A DNA stretch of 64,000 nucleotides from Planococcus sp. MB-3u-03 (GCF_002833405.1 NZ_CP025135.1:725501-789500); one strand, 5' to 3'. Shown: positions 8,542-18,445, counted from the stretch's first letter. Notes: a model not told the origin generated them from the sequence alone. Numbers and translations: made by a program.

Positions 8542-9484
8542 CTAGGCTGCGATCAGATGACTTCGGTATTGTGCCGGAGTCATCTTTTTTAGGTTCCATT
8601 GCTTGCGCGTTTCGTTGTAATGCGCCATGTATTCATCCACCAGCCCCTTTACTTCGGCTAGGCTGGTCGCTTGTTTAAACTCGACTTCATCTTTAAAGTG
8701 CCCAAAAACGATTCGATGGGGCATTGTCGAGACAGTTGCCCCTGCGGGACATCGACTGGGTCAATTTCATTTTCTTCACGCGTCGTTGGTATTCAGGGTG
8801 GGTATAGTGGAAGCCTTGATCGGAATGAATCATCGCTTCTGGATGGACATTTTCATCCAGCGCTTCCTTCAGCTTTTGTAAGGTGTGGTACACAATTTCC
8901 ATTGTGAGCGTCGTTGTCACTTCATAGGCGACGATTTCTCGGGTCGCGACGTCTTTCACGGCAGAAAGATATGCCATTTGCCCCGAACGGTTGGGCAGGT
9001 ACGTAATATCGGTCACGAACACCTTCCCGGGTTCGTCTTGTTCAAACTCGCGGTTTAAGAGGTTTGGACAGACCGCGTGCTCCTGTGTGGCTTTGGCGAT
9101 TTGCTTGTAAGGATTCGCTCGTCGGATTTTGGCGAAGAGATTGAATTTGCGCATGAGGCGCAGAATCTTCTTGTGGTTCATCGGCGTTTCGAGCAGTTCA
9201 GCGAGTGCCATATAAAAGGTGCGATACCCGACTTTCCCACGATGCGCATCGTAGATGCTTTTAAGCAACAGGTAATCTTCATAGTCCTGTTCTTCGCGAA
9301 TGGCGTGCTGTTCCACTTTCTCCAACCAAGCGTAATAGCCACTTCGACTGATGCCCGCTGTCTGGCATAGGGCCTCCACCAAATTCTTCAGTTGGCATTT
9401 CCGGACCACCGCATTGATCGCTTCTAACTTTTCCGCTGGGGTCAGCTGCGTTTCTTCGCCTGCCTCTCGAGTGCTTCGAGCTTT
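8542..9484 (-). pseudogene. IS3-family transposase OrfB (DDE integrase), frame-broken near its C-terminus
   Basis: The DDE catalytic core (rve domain) is visible: the first Asp in VFVTDITYLP, the second in MIHSDQGFHYTH, and the Glu region after NCLDNAP. The frame breaks at about 8704-8718. The N-terminal frame runs into a stop at 8693, while the true C-terminus (FGHFKDEVEF...AQYRSHLIAA) continues in another frame to 8542. Adding one A and one T in the short runs there restores ESFFGHFKDE, including the catalytic Glu. Either this copy is inactive or the break is a sequencing indel. Confidence 0.85.
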
Positions 9485-9867
9485 TTTAGCAACTCGTTTT
9501 CGGCTTCCAGGTATTTGATGCGCGCTTCCGCCTTCTCCAACTTTTTCTCGGCAGAGAGCTCTTGAGTAGAAGGGCGGCCGGTACTGCCTTTTCCACGGCG
9601 TTCTTCCCAAAACCCTTCTTCGCCGTAAAGTCGGAACGTTTTCCGCCAACGTTTTAATGTCTCTTTCGGTTTGTCCGATCCAATTACCGTCAGGTCAAAA
9701 CCGTTTTCGGCAAAAATTTGCGCTGGTCCTTTGCCTTGCAAGTTTTCATTGACGGCTTTCACCTTAAATTCAGGTGTGTATTGAATCGTTCGATCCGAAA
9801 CCGTTTTGACATTCGGATTCGCTTCCAATGTGCGCCGTTGATGTTCGTTAAAAATGATTTTACTCAT
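9442..9867 (-). CDS. IS3-family transposase OrfA (helix-turn-helix subunit)
   Basis: This protein has 141 residues from ATG 9867, which follows a GAGAGGTTGTT RBS. An N-terminal HTH region (YTPEFKVKAVNENLQGK) is followed by a second HTH-like segment (KPKETLKRWRKTFRLYGEEG) and a C-terminal leucine-zipper helix (EKKLEKAEARIKYLEAENEL). It is the DNA-binding part of the transposase. The A AAA AAG heptamer at 9481-9487 allows -1 frameshifting into orfB, giving the fused OrfAB transposase. Confidence 0.9.
   Translation of the reverse strand: MSKIIFNEHQRRTLEANPNVKTVSDRTIQYTPEFKVKAVNENLQGKGPAQIFAENGFDLTVIGSDKPKETLKRWRKTFRLYGEEGFWEERRGKGSTGRPSTQELSAEKKLEKAEARIKYLEAENELLKKLEALERQAKKRS
9481..9487 (-). 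promoter_or_regulatory. Programmed -1 ribosomal frameshift site (A AAA AAG)
   Basis: On the minus strand CTA AAA AAG CTC slips back one base to CTA AAA AAA GCT, joining the orfA frame to the orfB frame (continuing KKARSTREAGEE). This is the classic slippery heptamer of IS3-family elements. Confidence 0.85.
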
Positions 9868-10000
9868 AACAACCTCTCCCGTTCCAGTAGATATGTTCAG
9901 TATACCGGGGTCTGAAAACAGAAAAAACCCCAAATGGGGGGCACTTTTTAAAGTGTCTACCATTTGGGGTTCAGTTCAAACACTCTGGCCGGGTTTCCTT

Positions 10001-11098
10001 TTATTTAATACGCAATTCCGATTCGCTATCGAAGAAATGGGCTTTATTCATATCGAAGGCCATGTCGATCGTCTGGCCGGATTCTACATTGAAGCGGGCA
10101 TCGACGCGTGCGACGAAATCCTGTTCGTTCACATTCGAATAAAGAATGATTTCCGAGCCCATCAATTCCGCCACTTCTACATAAGCTTTCACTTTTGTAT
10201 GCGGTGAATGGTCGAGGAACAAAGGTTCATCGTGGATGTCTTCCGGACGAATGCCGAGAACGATTTCCTTATCTTTATAGCCTTGGTCGCGCAGTGTCGC
10301 AAGCTTGCCTTCAGGGACGAGCACTTTGACATCGCCCATGACGAACGAATCGCCAACGATTTTCCCGCGCAGGAAGTTCATGGACGGCGAACCGATGAAA
10401 CCGCCGACAAACATATTGTCCGGCTTGTCGTATACTTCTTTTGGTGAGCCGACTTGCTGGATAAAGCCATCTTTCATGACAACAAGGCGTGTCGCCATCG
10501 TCATCGCTTCTGTCTGGTCGTGCGTGACATAAATAGTCGTCGTCTGCAGGCGGCGATGCAGCTTTTGGATCTCGGTGCGCATCTGTACGCGCAGTTTGGC
10601 ATCCAAGTTGGACAATGGCTCATCCATCAAGAACACTTCTGCATCGCGCACGATGGCACGCCCGAGAGCGACACGCTGACGTTGTCCGCCTGAGAGCGCT
10701 TTCGGTTTGCGGTCCAGATAAGCATCAAGGCCGAGAATGCTGGAAGCGTTGGCCACGCGTGACTTGATTTCATCTTTCTTCATTTTACGCAGTTTCAAGC
10801 TGAACGCCATATTGTCGTAAACGCTCATATGCGGATACAATGCATAGTTCTGGAACACCATGGCGATGTCGCGGTCTTTCGGTGAAACGTCGTTGACGCG
10901 TCTTTCGCCGATGTACAAATCGCCGTCTGTGATTTCTTCCAAGCCTGCGATCATGCGCAAAGTAGTGGACTTGCCGCAGCCTGAAGGCCCGACGAGTACT
11001 AGAAACTCTTTATCGCGGATTTCCAAATTGAAGTCCTGAACAGATACGACCCCTTTTTCGTATTCTTTTCGTATATTCGTTAAAGTTAAGCCTGCCAT
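10001..11098 (-). CDS. msmX: Carbohydrate ABC transporter ATP-binding protein (MsmX/UgpC/MalK type)
   Basis: This 365-residue ATPase energises sugar ABC importers. Walker A GPSGCGKSTT (about residue 37), Q-loop VFQNYALYPH, signature LSGGQRQRVALGRA (about 135), Walker B VFLMDEPLSNLD and the switch-histidine segment TIYVTHDQTEAM are followed by a C-terminal TOBE/OB regulatory domain (VLGIRPEDIHDEP). In Bacillus, MsmX is a multipurpose ATPase serving several importers that lack their own. No sugar permease genes are nearby. It starts 42 bases after galT on the same strand, so it probably belongs to the galKET transcript. An IS element follows immediately. Confidence 0.92.
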   Translation of the reverse strand: MAGLTLTNIRKEYEKGVVSVQDFNLEIRDKEFLVLVGPSGCGKSTTLRMIAGLEEITDGDLYIGERRVNDVSPKDRDIAMVFQNYALYPHMSVYDNMAFSLKLRKMKKDEIKSRVANASSILGLDAYLDRKPKALSGGQRQRVALGRAIVRDAEVFLMDEPLSNLDAKLRVQMRTEIQKLHRRLQTTTIYVTHDQTEAMTMATRLVVMKDGFIQQVGSPKEVYDKPDNMFVGGFIGSPSMNFLRGKIVGDSFVMGDVKVLVPEGKLATLRDQGYKDKEIVLGIRPEDIHDEPLFLDHSPHTKVKAYVEVAELMGSEIILYSNVNEQDFVARVDARFNVESGQTIDMAFDMNKAHFFDSESELRIK

Positions 11099-11140
11099 CT
11101 AAATCCCTCCCGTGTATGTAAGTGCTTTGTGTAATCGTTG

Positions 11141-12637
11141 TTAAATGGTTTTTGCTGTTTGTTCGTTGACGGCGTGGATAAATCGTTTGAATGCTTGTTG
11201 TTCTTTCAGCACACCGGCGTCTTCGAGGATACGTACGAATTTCTTGCCCAGTTCTTCCCGCACGAGCGCTTCGGCATGTTCGTGGCTCGCGATGGGGCCG
11301 TATTGCGCTTTCAATTGCTCCGCCCAATCGAGGTGAGCGGGTTCTACGTGGTTTGATTTGCCGAGCAGGAATTCCTGGATTTGTTCCAGTTCCTGTTTCA
11401 AGCGCGGCGGCAGGACAGCGAGCCCCATCACTTCGATCAAGCCGATATTCTCTTTTTTGATGTGATGGACATCTGCATGCGGATGGAAGATCCCGGCAGG
11501 ATGCTGCTGTGTCGTGCGGTTGTTTCTCAATACCAAATCGATTTCGAATAGACCGTCGCGTTTTCTGGCAATCGGCGTGATCGTATTATGCGGCGTATCC
11601 CCACTAAAGGCAAGGACATCTGCCGCTTCGTCCGAATACTGCTTCCAAATTTGCAAAATCTCATCTGCGGCATTCACCAGCTCATCAATATGACCGCTTT
11701 TCAAGCGGATGACCGACATCGGCCAGTTGACGACAGATGCCCGTAGGCCTGGGAATGAATCCAAGCGGAACGTAAACGCATCTTCAGCGCGGGTCATGGC
11801 GAATTCGTAACGGCCCGCCTGGTAATGGTCATGGCTCAGGATGGATCCGCCGACGATCGGCAAATCGGCATTCGAACCGACAAAGTAATGAGGGAATTGT
11901 TCGGTAAATCTCAGCAATCGTTCAAAGCCGCCGCGGTCGATTTTCATGTCGCGGTGTTCTTCGGAAAGAAGGATGCTATGTTCATTATAATAGAAGTACG
12001 GTGAATACTGAAAGTACCAATTTTCCCCGGTGAGCGGAATTTTGACGACGCGATGGTTGGCGCGTGCCGGATAGCCGATTCGCCCCACGTAGCCTTCGTT
12101 TTCCTTGCACAATAAACATTTCGGGTAGCTGAGCGTTTGCTTCATTTCGCGTTCACGTTTGATCTGTTCCGGGTCTTTTTCAGGTTTGGACAAATTGATC
12201 GTAATGTCCATCTTGCCGTAAGGGCTGTCGTGTTGATAGGAAATGTTTTTTCGGATCCGGTTCATTTGAATGTAATTGCTGTTTTGGCTCAGTTCGTAAA
12301 AATAATCGGTCGCAGCGATTGGCGATTCAGCGTATTTTTCGTTGAATGCGGCGTTGATGGCAGATGGCCTGGCGACGAAGCAGTTCATGATATTCGCCGA
12401 CAGCATTTCCTTGTCGTCCAATAAGTCCTCAATCACGCCATTTTCAACTGCGTAGTCGTTGAGCGCTTCCAATAGATTTGGAATGGTGTCGTCTCTTGGT
12501 TCGACAGCTTCTTCCGGGAAAGCGTCCAATTGAAGCAAGTGCATCGCTTGGTTGCGGGCGTAATCGATATCGTCTTTTTCAATCAATCCAGTGGCCAAGG
12601 CTTTTTGAATAAGTCCAGCAAGGGTGTGGTGGATCAT
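11141..12637 (-). CDS. galT: UDP-glucose--hexose-1-phosphate uridylyltransferase (type 2)
   Basis: GalT of the Firmicutes type 2 class has about 500 residues, longer than the E. coli type; here it is 498. It swaps UMP between UDP-glucose and galactose-1-phosphate in the Leloir pathway. Supporting segments are [52 protein letters not shown] and the [15 protein letters not shown] tail. The start ATG 12637 overlaps the galE stop in an ATGA junction, implying translational coupling. Confidence 0.95.
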   Translation of the reverse strand: MIHHTLAGLIQKALATGLIEKDDIDYARNQAMHLLQLDAFPEEAVEPRDDTIPNLLEALNDYAVENGVIEDLLDDKEMLSANIMNCFVARPSAINAAFNEKYAESPIAATDYFYELSQNSNYIQMNRIRKNISYQHDSPYGKMDITINLSKPEKDPEQIKREREMKQTLSYPKCLLCKENEGYVGRIGYPARANHRVVKIPLTGENWYFQYSPYFYYNEHSILLSEEHRDMKIDRGGFERLLRFTEQFPHYFVGSNADLPIVGGSILSHDHYQAGRYEFAMTRAEDAFTFRLDSFPGLRASVVNWPMSVIRLKSGHIDELVNAADEILQIWKQYSDEAADVLAFSGDTPHNTITPIARKRDGLFEIDLVLRNNRTTQQHPAGIFHPHADVHHIKKENIGLIEVMGLAVLPPRLKQELEQIQEFLLGKSNHVEPAHLDWAEQLKAQYGPIASHEHAEALVREELGKKFVRILEDAGVLKEQQAFKRFIHAVNEQTAKTI

Positions 12638-13635
12638 ATATTGACCTCTTCTCCGTAGCCTGCAGGATGGGAGGAATGCCAATTCCAGGCATCTTCAATG
12701 ATTTTCGTCACTGAAGTATGGCTTGGGTGCCAGCCGAGAATGCGTGTCGCTTTTTCGGTGCTGGCGACCAGAATGCTTGGATCGCCTGCACGGCGCGGCC
12801 CGATTTTGACAGGGATTTCTTTGCCGGTGACAGAGCGCGCAGCGGAAATCATTTCATTGACCGAAAATCCTTGGCTGCTGCCGAGGTTGAAGACATCATT
12901 TTCTCCGCCGTTCCGTAAGTAGTCGAGTGCCAACAAGTGGGCATTGACCAGGTCTTCGATATGGACGTAGTCGCGGATGCACGTGCCGTCCGGTGTGTCG
13001 TAATCGTCGCCGAAAACAGTGATTTCCTCCCGCTGCCCGAGAGCTGCCTGCAAAATGATCGGAACGAGATGGGATTCAGGACGGTGATCTTCTCCGATTT
13101 CGCCAGTCGCCCGTGCGCCCGCTACATTGAAATAGCGCAAGGAAACGAATTTCAAATCGTGTGCCACAGACGTCCACTTCATCATTTTTTCCATCGTCAG
13201 CTTGGTTTCGCCGTATGTGTTAGTCGGCTGCGTCGGCATCGCTTCGGTGATCGGCACGGTTTCCGGCTCTCCGTAAGTTGCGGCTGTCGAAGAAAAGACG
13301 ATGTTCTTAACGCCGTGTTTCGTCATGGCCTGCAGCAAGACCTGCGTGCCGTAGACGTTATTGTCAAAGTACTTTAACGGATTTTCCATTGATTCGCCGA
13401 CCAATGAATTGGCGGCAAAATGAAGAACTTCGTCGATCGACTCGTTTTCGAATACGGTATCGAGGAAGTCCGCGTCCCGGATATCGCCTTCGTAAAAAAC
13501 CGCTTCCGGGTGGACCGCTTGCCGGTGCCCGTTCTCCAAATTGTCGACGACCACGACCTGCATGCCTTGGTCGATCAATTGATAAACCGCGTGAGAACCG
13601 ATATAGCCGGCTCCGCCTAATACCAATACACTCAT
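12634..13635 (-). CDS. galE: UDP-glucose 4-epimerase
   Basis: This 333-residue extended SDR enzyme interconverts UDP-galactose and UDP-glucose. It has the NAD-binding motif GGAGYIGSH at the N-terminus, the active-site Ser/Thr segment FSSTAATYG and the catalytic YGETK tyrosine-lysine pair near residue 146. ATG 13635 is chosen because AGAGGAG lies about ten bases upstream; a GTG at 13644 is too close. The start overlaps the galK stop (ATGA), and its own stop overlaps galT, so galK-galE-galT are tightly coupled. Confidence 0.95.
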   Translation of the reverse strand: MSVLVLGGAGYIGSHAVYQLIDQGMQVVVVDNLENGHRQAVHPEAVFYEGDIRDADFLDTVFENESIDEVLHFAANSLVGESMENPLKYFDNNVYGTQVLLQAMTKHGVKNIVFSSTAATYGEPETVPITEAMPTQPTNTYGETKLTMEKMMKWTSVAHDLKFVSLRYFNVAGARATGEIGEDHRPESHLVPIILQAALGQREEITVFGDDYDTPDGTCIRDYVHIEDLVNAHLLALDYLRNGGENDVFNLGSSQGFSVNEMISAARSVTGKEIPVKIGPRRAGDPSILVASTEKATRILGWHPSHTSVTKIIEDAWNWHSSHPAGYGEEVNI

Positions 13636-14816
13636 AATTGCCACTCCTCTACTAGCTCTTTTGCGCCGTCCGAAATTTTCGTTTCGTAAAACGATGGGGG
13701 ATAGCCGAAATCTTCGCTATAGACTGTTGTCAGTGTTTTTTTGAAATTGTCGATCTGTACTCGCTCGACGATCGCAATCGCACAGCCGCCGAATCCTGCC
13801 CCGGTCATCCGCGCGCCGATGACACCCGGATGGTTCCAGGCCGTTTCTGCGATTTTATCGAGTTCTGCGCCGGTGACTTCGTAATCGTCACGAAGCGAGA
13901 CGTGGGACGCGTTCATCAGTTTTCCGAACGCTTCGAGATGACCTTGCTCGAGTTCGCTGAGCGCACGCACGGTCCGTTCATTTTCGTAGACGGCGTGCTT
14001 GGCGCGTTTGCGGTTGATGTCGTTTGTGATCAACTGCTTATGCTGCTCGAATTGTTCGCCGGTCAACTCGCCGAGGCTATCGATTGGCAATTCTGTCCGC
14101 AAATCCATCAAAGCCTGTTCGCATTCGCTGCGGCGTTCGTTGTATTTGGAGCCGGCGAGCGTCCGTTGTTTATTGGAATTGATGATGACGATCTCATAGC
14201 CATTCAATTCGACCGGTGCGTAACTGAATTGCAGTGTTTGGCAATCGAGCAGCATCGCGTGGTCTTTTTTGCCTTTGCCGATGGCGAATTGGTCCATGAT
14301 GCCGCTGTTGACGCCCAAGTAAACGTTTTCAACTTTCTGCCCCAAGCGGATCATTTGCAGCCGATCGATCTCCAACTCGAATAGCTCTTCTAGCACAACG
14401 CCCGTCGCCATTTCGATGGAAGCGGAAGAGGAGAGGCCAGCGCCGTTTGGAATGTCGCCATAAAATAGGATATCCATCCCCGAGGAAATCGTGAAACCGT
14501 GTTCGATGAAGATGTGAATCATGCCTTTCGGAAAGTTCGCCCAGTCGTGATCGGGATTGAACGTTAAATCACTAAGTGTGCACTCGATGATGCCAGCATC
14601 CGGAAAGTTCATTGAATAAAAACGCAATGTTTGGTCAGTGCGCTTGCGGGCGATCGCGTAAGTGCCGAGTGAGATGGCCGCCGGGAACACGTGGCCGCCG
14701 TTGTAATCGGTATGTTCACCGATCAAATTAATGCGGCCGGGTGCGAAGAATGATCGCGGTGTGTCAGTGGTCTGAAAGATATCCTGGTAGTTTTGCAACA
14801 AGTCTGGCTGTGTCAT
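13632..14816 (-). CDS. galK: Galactokinase
   Basis: This 394-residue GHMP kinase phosphorylates galactose to galactose-1-phosphate. The galactokinase signature [15 protein letters not shown] lies at about residues 27-41, the GHMP ATP-binding loop is [11 protein letters not shown] (about 122), and the C-terminal motif is [15 protein letters not shown]. Two adjacent ATGs exist; the second (14816) has better spacing from GGAGG. It is the first gene of galKET-msmX and diverges from a ROK repressor. Confidence 0.95.
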   Translation of the reverse strand: MTQPDLLQNYQDIFQTTDTPRSFFAPGRINLIGEHTDYNGGHVFPAAISLGTYAIARKRTDQTLRFYSMNFPDAGIIECTLSDLTFNPDHDWANFPKGMIHIFIEHGFTISSGMDILFYGDIPNGAGLSSSASIEMATGVVLEELFELEIDRLQMIRLGQKVENVYLGVNSGIMDQFAIGKGKKDHAMLLDCQTLQFSYAPVELNGYEIVIINSNKQRTLAGSKYNERRSECEQALMDLRTELPIDSLGELTGEQFEQHKQLITNDINRKRAKHAVYENERTVRALSELEQGHLEAFGKLMNASHVSLRDDYEVTGAELDKIAETAWNHPGVIGARMTGAGFGGCAIAIVERVQIDNFKKTLTTVYSEDFGYPPSFYETKISDGAKELVEEWQL

Positions 14817-14857
14817 CATGTCCCTCCAATACTTTGTAAATTAATTTAATTAACATA

Positions 14858-14886
14858 AGTATATGGTATTTTGTTAAACTATTCAA
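14858..14886 (-). promoter_or_regulatory. Candidate sigma-A promoter of galKET-msmX
   Basis: On the minus strand TTGAAT (14886-14881), 17 bases, TATACT (14863-14858). Between it and galK lies the AT-rich, partly symmetric ATTAATTTAATTAAC (14840-14854), a candidate operator for the divergent ROK repressor. Confidence 0.6.
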
Positions 14887-14923
14887 TAAAGAAACTGAAA
14901 ACTTTAAAAACGGAGGAATCAGC

Positions 14924-16075
14924 ATGCGCCAAGGCAGCTTTCAGTGGATGAAATCGATGAACAAATCGATCATCCTCAATAAAATCAGAACGCAAGGGCC
15001 GATCTCCAGGGCGCAGATTGCGCGCGAGACCAACTTGACACGCCCGACCGTGAGCAGCAATGTCAAAGAACTGATCGACCAGAACATTGTCGAAGAAAGC
15101 GATGTCGGCCAATCGCAAGTCGGCCGCAAACCGACCATGCTGGTCATCAATCACGGCGCTTTCTGCATTCTTGGAGTGGATGCCGGCCCGGATACCATCA
15201 AGTGCGTCGTTTCGGATCTTTCCGGAAAAGTTCTTGAGAGAGCCGAAACGCAATTACAATTGCCAATCGATAATGGAGGATTTCTTCATGCCTTGAAAAA
15301 CTCGATTCAGGAATGCCTGGTGAAAACGTCAGGCAAAGATGTCATCGGCATCGGTGTGGCCATGCACGGGGTGGTGGATGTCGAGACCGGCGTGTCACTG
15401 GTCGCACCGAATTTAGGGCTTACCGATATTCCGATCAAAGAAGAGCTTGAGAACACTTTCGGCCTGGAAGTGAAAGTGGAAAATGATGCACGCGCCATGG
15501 CGCTTGGGGAATTCTGGTTCGGCGATCATGGCGAACTTGAGAGCATGCTCGCGGTCAATATCGGGCGCGGTGTGGGGGCGGGGTTGATCATCGACGGAAA
15601 GCTGTACCACGGCTCCTCCGATATCGCCGGTGAAATCGGGCATATGACGATCGATCTGCACGGGCAGGTGTGTGAATGCGGCAACCGCGGCTGCTTGCAA
15701 ACCTTTGTCGCCGGACCGGCCATTTCGCGGAAAATCAACGAACAGCTAGCGGAATCTTTGACTGCGGAGCAAGTCTTTGAACGGGCATTAGGCGGTGATG
15801 AAGCATGCATCGAAGTGCTGTCACAAGCCGGCAGCGCTCTAGGTGTCGGGCTGACCAATCTGATCCATATAGTCAATCCCGAAAAAATCATTCTCGGAGG
15901 CGGTGTTTCCAAAGCACAGCAATTTCTACTCCCGGCGATCCGTGAAACGATTCGCGCGTCTGCATTGACGCAATCGGCAAGCCAGACAAAAGTGGAGATT
16001 ACCAAGCTTGGCGACGACGCCACGTTAATCGGCGCAGTGACGCTGCTATTGGTGGACGTTTTTGAACTGACATAA
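14924..16075 (+). CDS. ROK family transcriptional repressor (NagC/XylR type), probable galactose regulator
   Basis: This 383-residue protein has an N-terminal winged HTH (GPISRAQIARETNLTRPTVS, about residues 26-45) and a ROK sugar-kinase-like domain with an ATP-binding-like GVDAGPDTIKCVVSDL. The zinc motif is CECGNRGCLQT (about 246), followed by GGGVSKAQ. Such proteins repress sugar operons until the sugar binds. It is divergent from galK and followed by galM, so galactose or a galactoside is the natural inducer. That is contextual inference. CGGAGGAATCAGC precedes the ATG. Confidence 0.88.
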   Translation: MRQGSFQWMKSMNKSIILNKIRTQGPISRAQIARETNLTRPTVSSNVKELIDQNIVEESDVGQSQVGRKPTMLVINHGAFCILGVDAGPDTIKCVVSDLSGKVLERAETQLQLPIDNGGFLHALKNSIQECLVKTSGKDVIGIGVAMHGVVDVETGVSLVAPNLGLTDIPIKEELENTFGLEVKVENDARAMALGEFWFGDHGELESMLAVNIGRGVGAGLIIDGKLYHGSSDIAGEIGHMTIDLHGQVCECGNRGCLQTFVAGPAISRKINEQLAESLTAEQVFERALGGDEACIEVLSQAGSALGVGLTNLIHIVNPEKIILGGGVSKAQQFLLPAIRETIRASALTQSASQTKVEITKLGDDATLIGAVTLLLVDVFELT

Positions 16076-16126
16076 AGTGAATGAGTCGTTTGAGATGATA
16101 AGAAGATTGGAAGGGAGATAAACAAA

Positions 16127-17173
16127 ATGGCAATTACGAAAAAAGCATTCGGCCAGATCAACGGCCAAGATATCACGCGCTATACATTGACGAATAACAA
16201 GGGCTTTCAGGTATCCTGTCTCGACTACGGCTGCATCATTACGGAAATCCTGGCACCAGACCGAGATGGCTTGCTGGAGAATGTCGTGCTAGGCTTCGAT
16301 ACATTGGAAGAATACGGAAGTAATACGCATTATTTCGGCGCTATTGTCGGCCGTTTTGCCGGGCGCATTCAAAAAGGCGCTTTTACAATAGAAGGAACGG
16401 ATTATCAGCTCGCCCAGAATTCCAACGGCCAGCATTTGCACGGCGGCCCCGGCGGCTTTCACTCAGCCGTCTGGAAAGCGGAATTGATCGAGAATGAACA
16501 TGAATCAATTGTGGAATTCACCCATTTCAGCCCGGACGGGGACGAAGGGTTTCCCGGCAACTTGACGATGACGGTCCGCTACATAGTGAAAAACGATGAC
16601 AATCAACTGGCGATTTCCTATTCCACAAACTCCGACAAGACGACCTTGCTGAATGTCACCAACCATTCCTATTTCAATTTGAGCGGCGATTTCAAGCGGA
16701 CGATTGTGGAACATCAACTGACCATCCCAAGCAGCCAATACGCGGAGTTAAACGGCGACATGCTGCCGACGGGTACACTGGTACCGGTAGAGGAAGATCC
16801 GCTGTTTGATTTCCGCAAGGGCAGAACCATCCGCGAAGGGACAGACTCTTTGCATCCTCAAATCGAACTGGTCGGCGGCGGCTATGACCATCCGTTCCTA
16901 TTGGATAAAGAAGCCCAGCCTGTGATCGAGCTTAAAGACGAGGCAAGCGGGCGCAGTTTGCAGGTTGAAACAACAGAGCCGGCAGTCGTCTTGTACACCG
17001 CCAACCATATCGGCGGCCCGTATTCATTCAAAGGCGTGGCGGCTCAAAATCAACTTGGGCTGTGCCTCGAGACGCAAGGCATGCCGGATTCCATCTATCA
17101 TCCGCATTTCCCGTCAGCGATTTTGAAGGCAGGGGAGGAGTTTGAGTCGCGGACGGTGTACCGTTTTGTGTAG
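16127..17173 (+). CDS. galM: Aldose 1-epimerase (galactose mutarotase)
   Basis: This 348-residue mutarotase converts beta- to alpha-D-galactose, feeding galactokinase. Characteristic segments are GRFAGRIQKGAF, NGQHLHGGPGGFHSAVW with a catalytic His, NVTNHSYFNLSG, GGYDHPFLL, and the C-terminal LCLETQGMPDS with the catalytic Glu. AAGGGAGATAAACAA precedes the ATG. It follows the ROK regulator by 51 bases, forming the plus-strand arm of the galactose locus. Confidence 0.94.
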   Translation: MAITKKAFGQINGQDITRYTLTNNKGFQVSCLDYGCIITEILAPDRDGLLENVVLGFDTLEEYGSNTHYFGAIVGRFAGRIQKGAFTIEGTDYQLAQNSNGQHLHGGPGGFHSAVWKAELIENEHESIVEFTHFSPDGDEGFPGNLTMTVRYIVKNDDNQLAISYSTNSDKTTLLNVTNHSYFNLSGDFKRTIVEHQLTIPSSQYAELNGDMLPTGTLVPVEEDPLFDFRKGRTIREGTDSLHPQIELVGGGYDHPFLLDKEAQPVIELKDEASGRSLQVETTEPAVVLYTANHIGGPYSFKGVAAQNQLGLCLETQGMPDSIYHPHFPSAILKAGEEFESRTVYRFV

Positions 17174-17183
17174 TAGTGAGTGC

Positions 17184-17210
17184 TGTCCCTGTGCAGCACA
17201 CAATTCGAGT
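17184..17210 (+). repeat. GTCCCTGTG repeat, copy 3
   Basis: TGTCCCTGTGCAGCACACAA continuing TTCGAGT, 10 bases after the galM stop. Same family and orientation as the copies at 4637 and 18733. Confidence 0.75.
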
Positions 17211-17248
17211 AGCCGAAACCGCGGTGTGAGTGGCTTCGGACAGGAGAT

Positions 17249-17270
17249 TGTCCCTGTGCACCACACAATT
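17249..17270 (+). repeat. GTCCCTGTG repeat, copy 4
   Basis: TGTCCCTGTGCACCACACAA then TT, 38 bases after copy 3 and just before a terminator. Confidence 0.75.
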
Positions 17271-17280
17271 ATTCCAAATA

Positions 17281-17312
17281 AAAAGGCAAGCGCAAATTTG
17301 CGCTTGCCTTTT
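17281..17312. terminator. Bidirectional terminator between galM and the methyltransferase gene
   Basis: AAAAGGCAAGCGCAAA and TTTGCGCTTGCCTTTT are perfect inverted arms ending in A/T runs. It serves galM on plus and the MetE-like gene on minus. Confidence 0.85.
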
Positions 17313-17317
17313 GTCGT

Positions 17318-18445
17318 TTACTCTCCGAAGATCTCTTCAGAAACTTCCACGATGTACCGCAGTTTGTCCCATTGCTGTTCTTCGGTGAGGATATTGCCGT
17401 GGTGAGTCGAAGCGAATCCGCATTGCGGGCTGATGCATAGCTGCTCGAGCGGCACATGTTCTGCGGCTTCTGCGACGCGTGCTTTGATCGCTTCTTTGTC
17501 TTCAAGTTCACCATTTTTTGAAGTGAAGACGCCGAGCACAACTCTTGGTCCACCGTTTGGAATGTACTCAAGTGGCTGGAAGCTGCCGGAGCGGTCGTCG
17601 TCGTATTCAAGGAAGAAGCCGTCGACTTTTTCTTTGGCGAACAAAGTCGGCGCGATCAATGCGTAGCTGCCTTCAAATGCCCAGTCGGATTGATAATTGC
17701 CGCGACACAGGTGAGTCGTCACAGCGAGGTCTTCCGGCTTGCCTTCCAGCACGCCGTTTGCGACACGAAGCGCCAAGTCGATCAAATACTCGCGATTGTA
17801 TTTTCCATCGTTGAACGGAATGTCCGGAGATGACAAGCCAGCGATATAGACATCGTCGATTTGGATATAGCGCGCGCCGGCATCATAAAATGCCTGGAAA
17901 GCGTCGCGGTAAGTTTGAATGACGTCTTTCGCGTAGTCTTCCAAGTCCGGATAGATGGCTTCATCGCGGATGCCTTGGTTGAAAAATTGGTTCGGGCTTG
18001 GAATCGTCAATTTCGGCACAGCGCGGCCGCCGACGATTTCCTTGAATTCAATGAAATCACTGAGAAATGGATGGTTTTCATTAAAAGAAATCTTGCCGAT
18101 ATTGCGCACGTCATAAGCTTCCGTTTCGACGTTTTTGAACTGATAGCCTTTTTCCGGCGTGTAACCTTCGAAGCCATTGATATGCGCCATGAAATCAGTA
18201 TGCCAGAACGTGCGGCGGAATTCGCCGTCCGTCACTGCTTTGAAACCGACTTCGATTTGCTTGTCGACGATGCGCTTGATTTCCGTCGTCTCGACTTCCC
18301 GCAGCTGTTCCGCTGTGATTGTGCCTTCTTTGAACTGCTTGCGCGCCTCGTGAATGCTGTCGGGGCGCAATAAGCTCCCGACGTGATCAGCCTTGAATGG
18401 GGCAGTTGTTAATTTTTGGTTTGTTTGAATAGTTGAATGGGTCAT
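17318..18445 (-). CDS. MetE-like (YxjG/YxjH type) methionine synthase-family protein under SAM-riboswitch control
   Basis: This 375-residue homologue of the C-terminal (catalytic) domain of cobalamin-independent methionine synthase lacks the N-terminal duplicate domain. Zinc-site and active-site segments include HVGSLLRP at the N-terminus, TDGEFRRTFWHTDF, YIQIDDVYIAG, TTHLCRGNYQSDWAFEGSY and ISPQCGFASTHHGN (zinc Cys). Members such as B. subtilis YxjG/YxjH are thought to act in methionine metabolism with a still uncertain methyl donor. ATG 18445 follows AAAGAAGGAATTT. The S-box leader shows repression by S-adenosylmethionine. Confidence 0.9.
   Translation of the reverse strand: MTHSTIQTNQKLTTAPFKADHVGSLLRPDSIHEARKQFKEGTITAEQLREVETTEIKRIVDKQIEVGFKAVTDGEFRRTFWHTDFMAHINGFEGYTPEKGYQFKNVETEAYDVRNIGKISFNENHPFLSDFIEFKEIVGGRAVPKLTIPSPNQFFNQGIRDEAIYPDLEDYAKDVIQTYRDAFQAFYDAGARYIQIDDVYIAGLSSPDIPFNDGKYNREYLIDLALRVANGVLEGKPEDLAVTTHLCRGNYQSDWAFEGSYALIAPTLFAKEKVDGFFLEYDDDRSGSFQPLEYIPNGGPRVVLGVFTSKNGELEDKEAIKARVAEAAEHVPLEQLCISPQCGFASTHHGNILTEEQQWDKLRYIVEVSEEIFGE

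Larger units (their letters stand above)
8495..9978 (-). mobile_element. IS3-family (IS150-like) insertion sequence
   Basis: The element is about 1.48 kb. The left end, TGAACTGAGCCCCATTTAGT continuing GGACAATTT, and the inverse of the right end, TGAACTGAACCCCAAATGGT continuing AGACACTTT, are imperfect terminal inverted repeats of about 29 bases. It contains orfA and orfB on the minus strand. No clear target duplication is visible: TCA lies on the left and ACA on the right. It sits between the GbsR-type gene and msmX, 22 bases from the msmX stop, and breaks no gene. The right end also holds a hairpin (CCCCAAATGG...CCATTTGGGG). Confidence 0.9.

Noticed and set aside
16127..17173. Possible second sugar epimerase unrelated to galactose
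   Set aside because: Conserved mutarotase motifs and its place after the ROK regulator beside galKET make galM the simpler reading.
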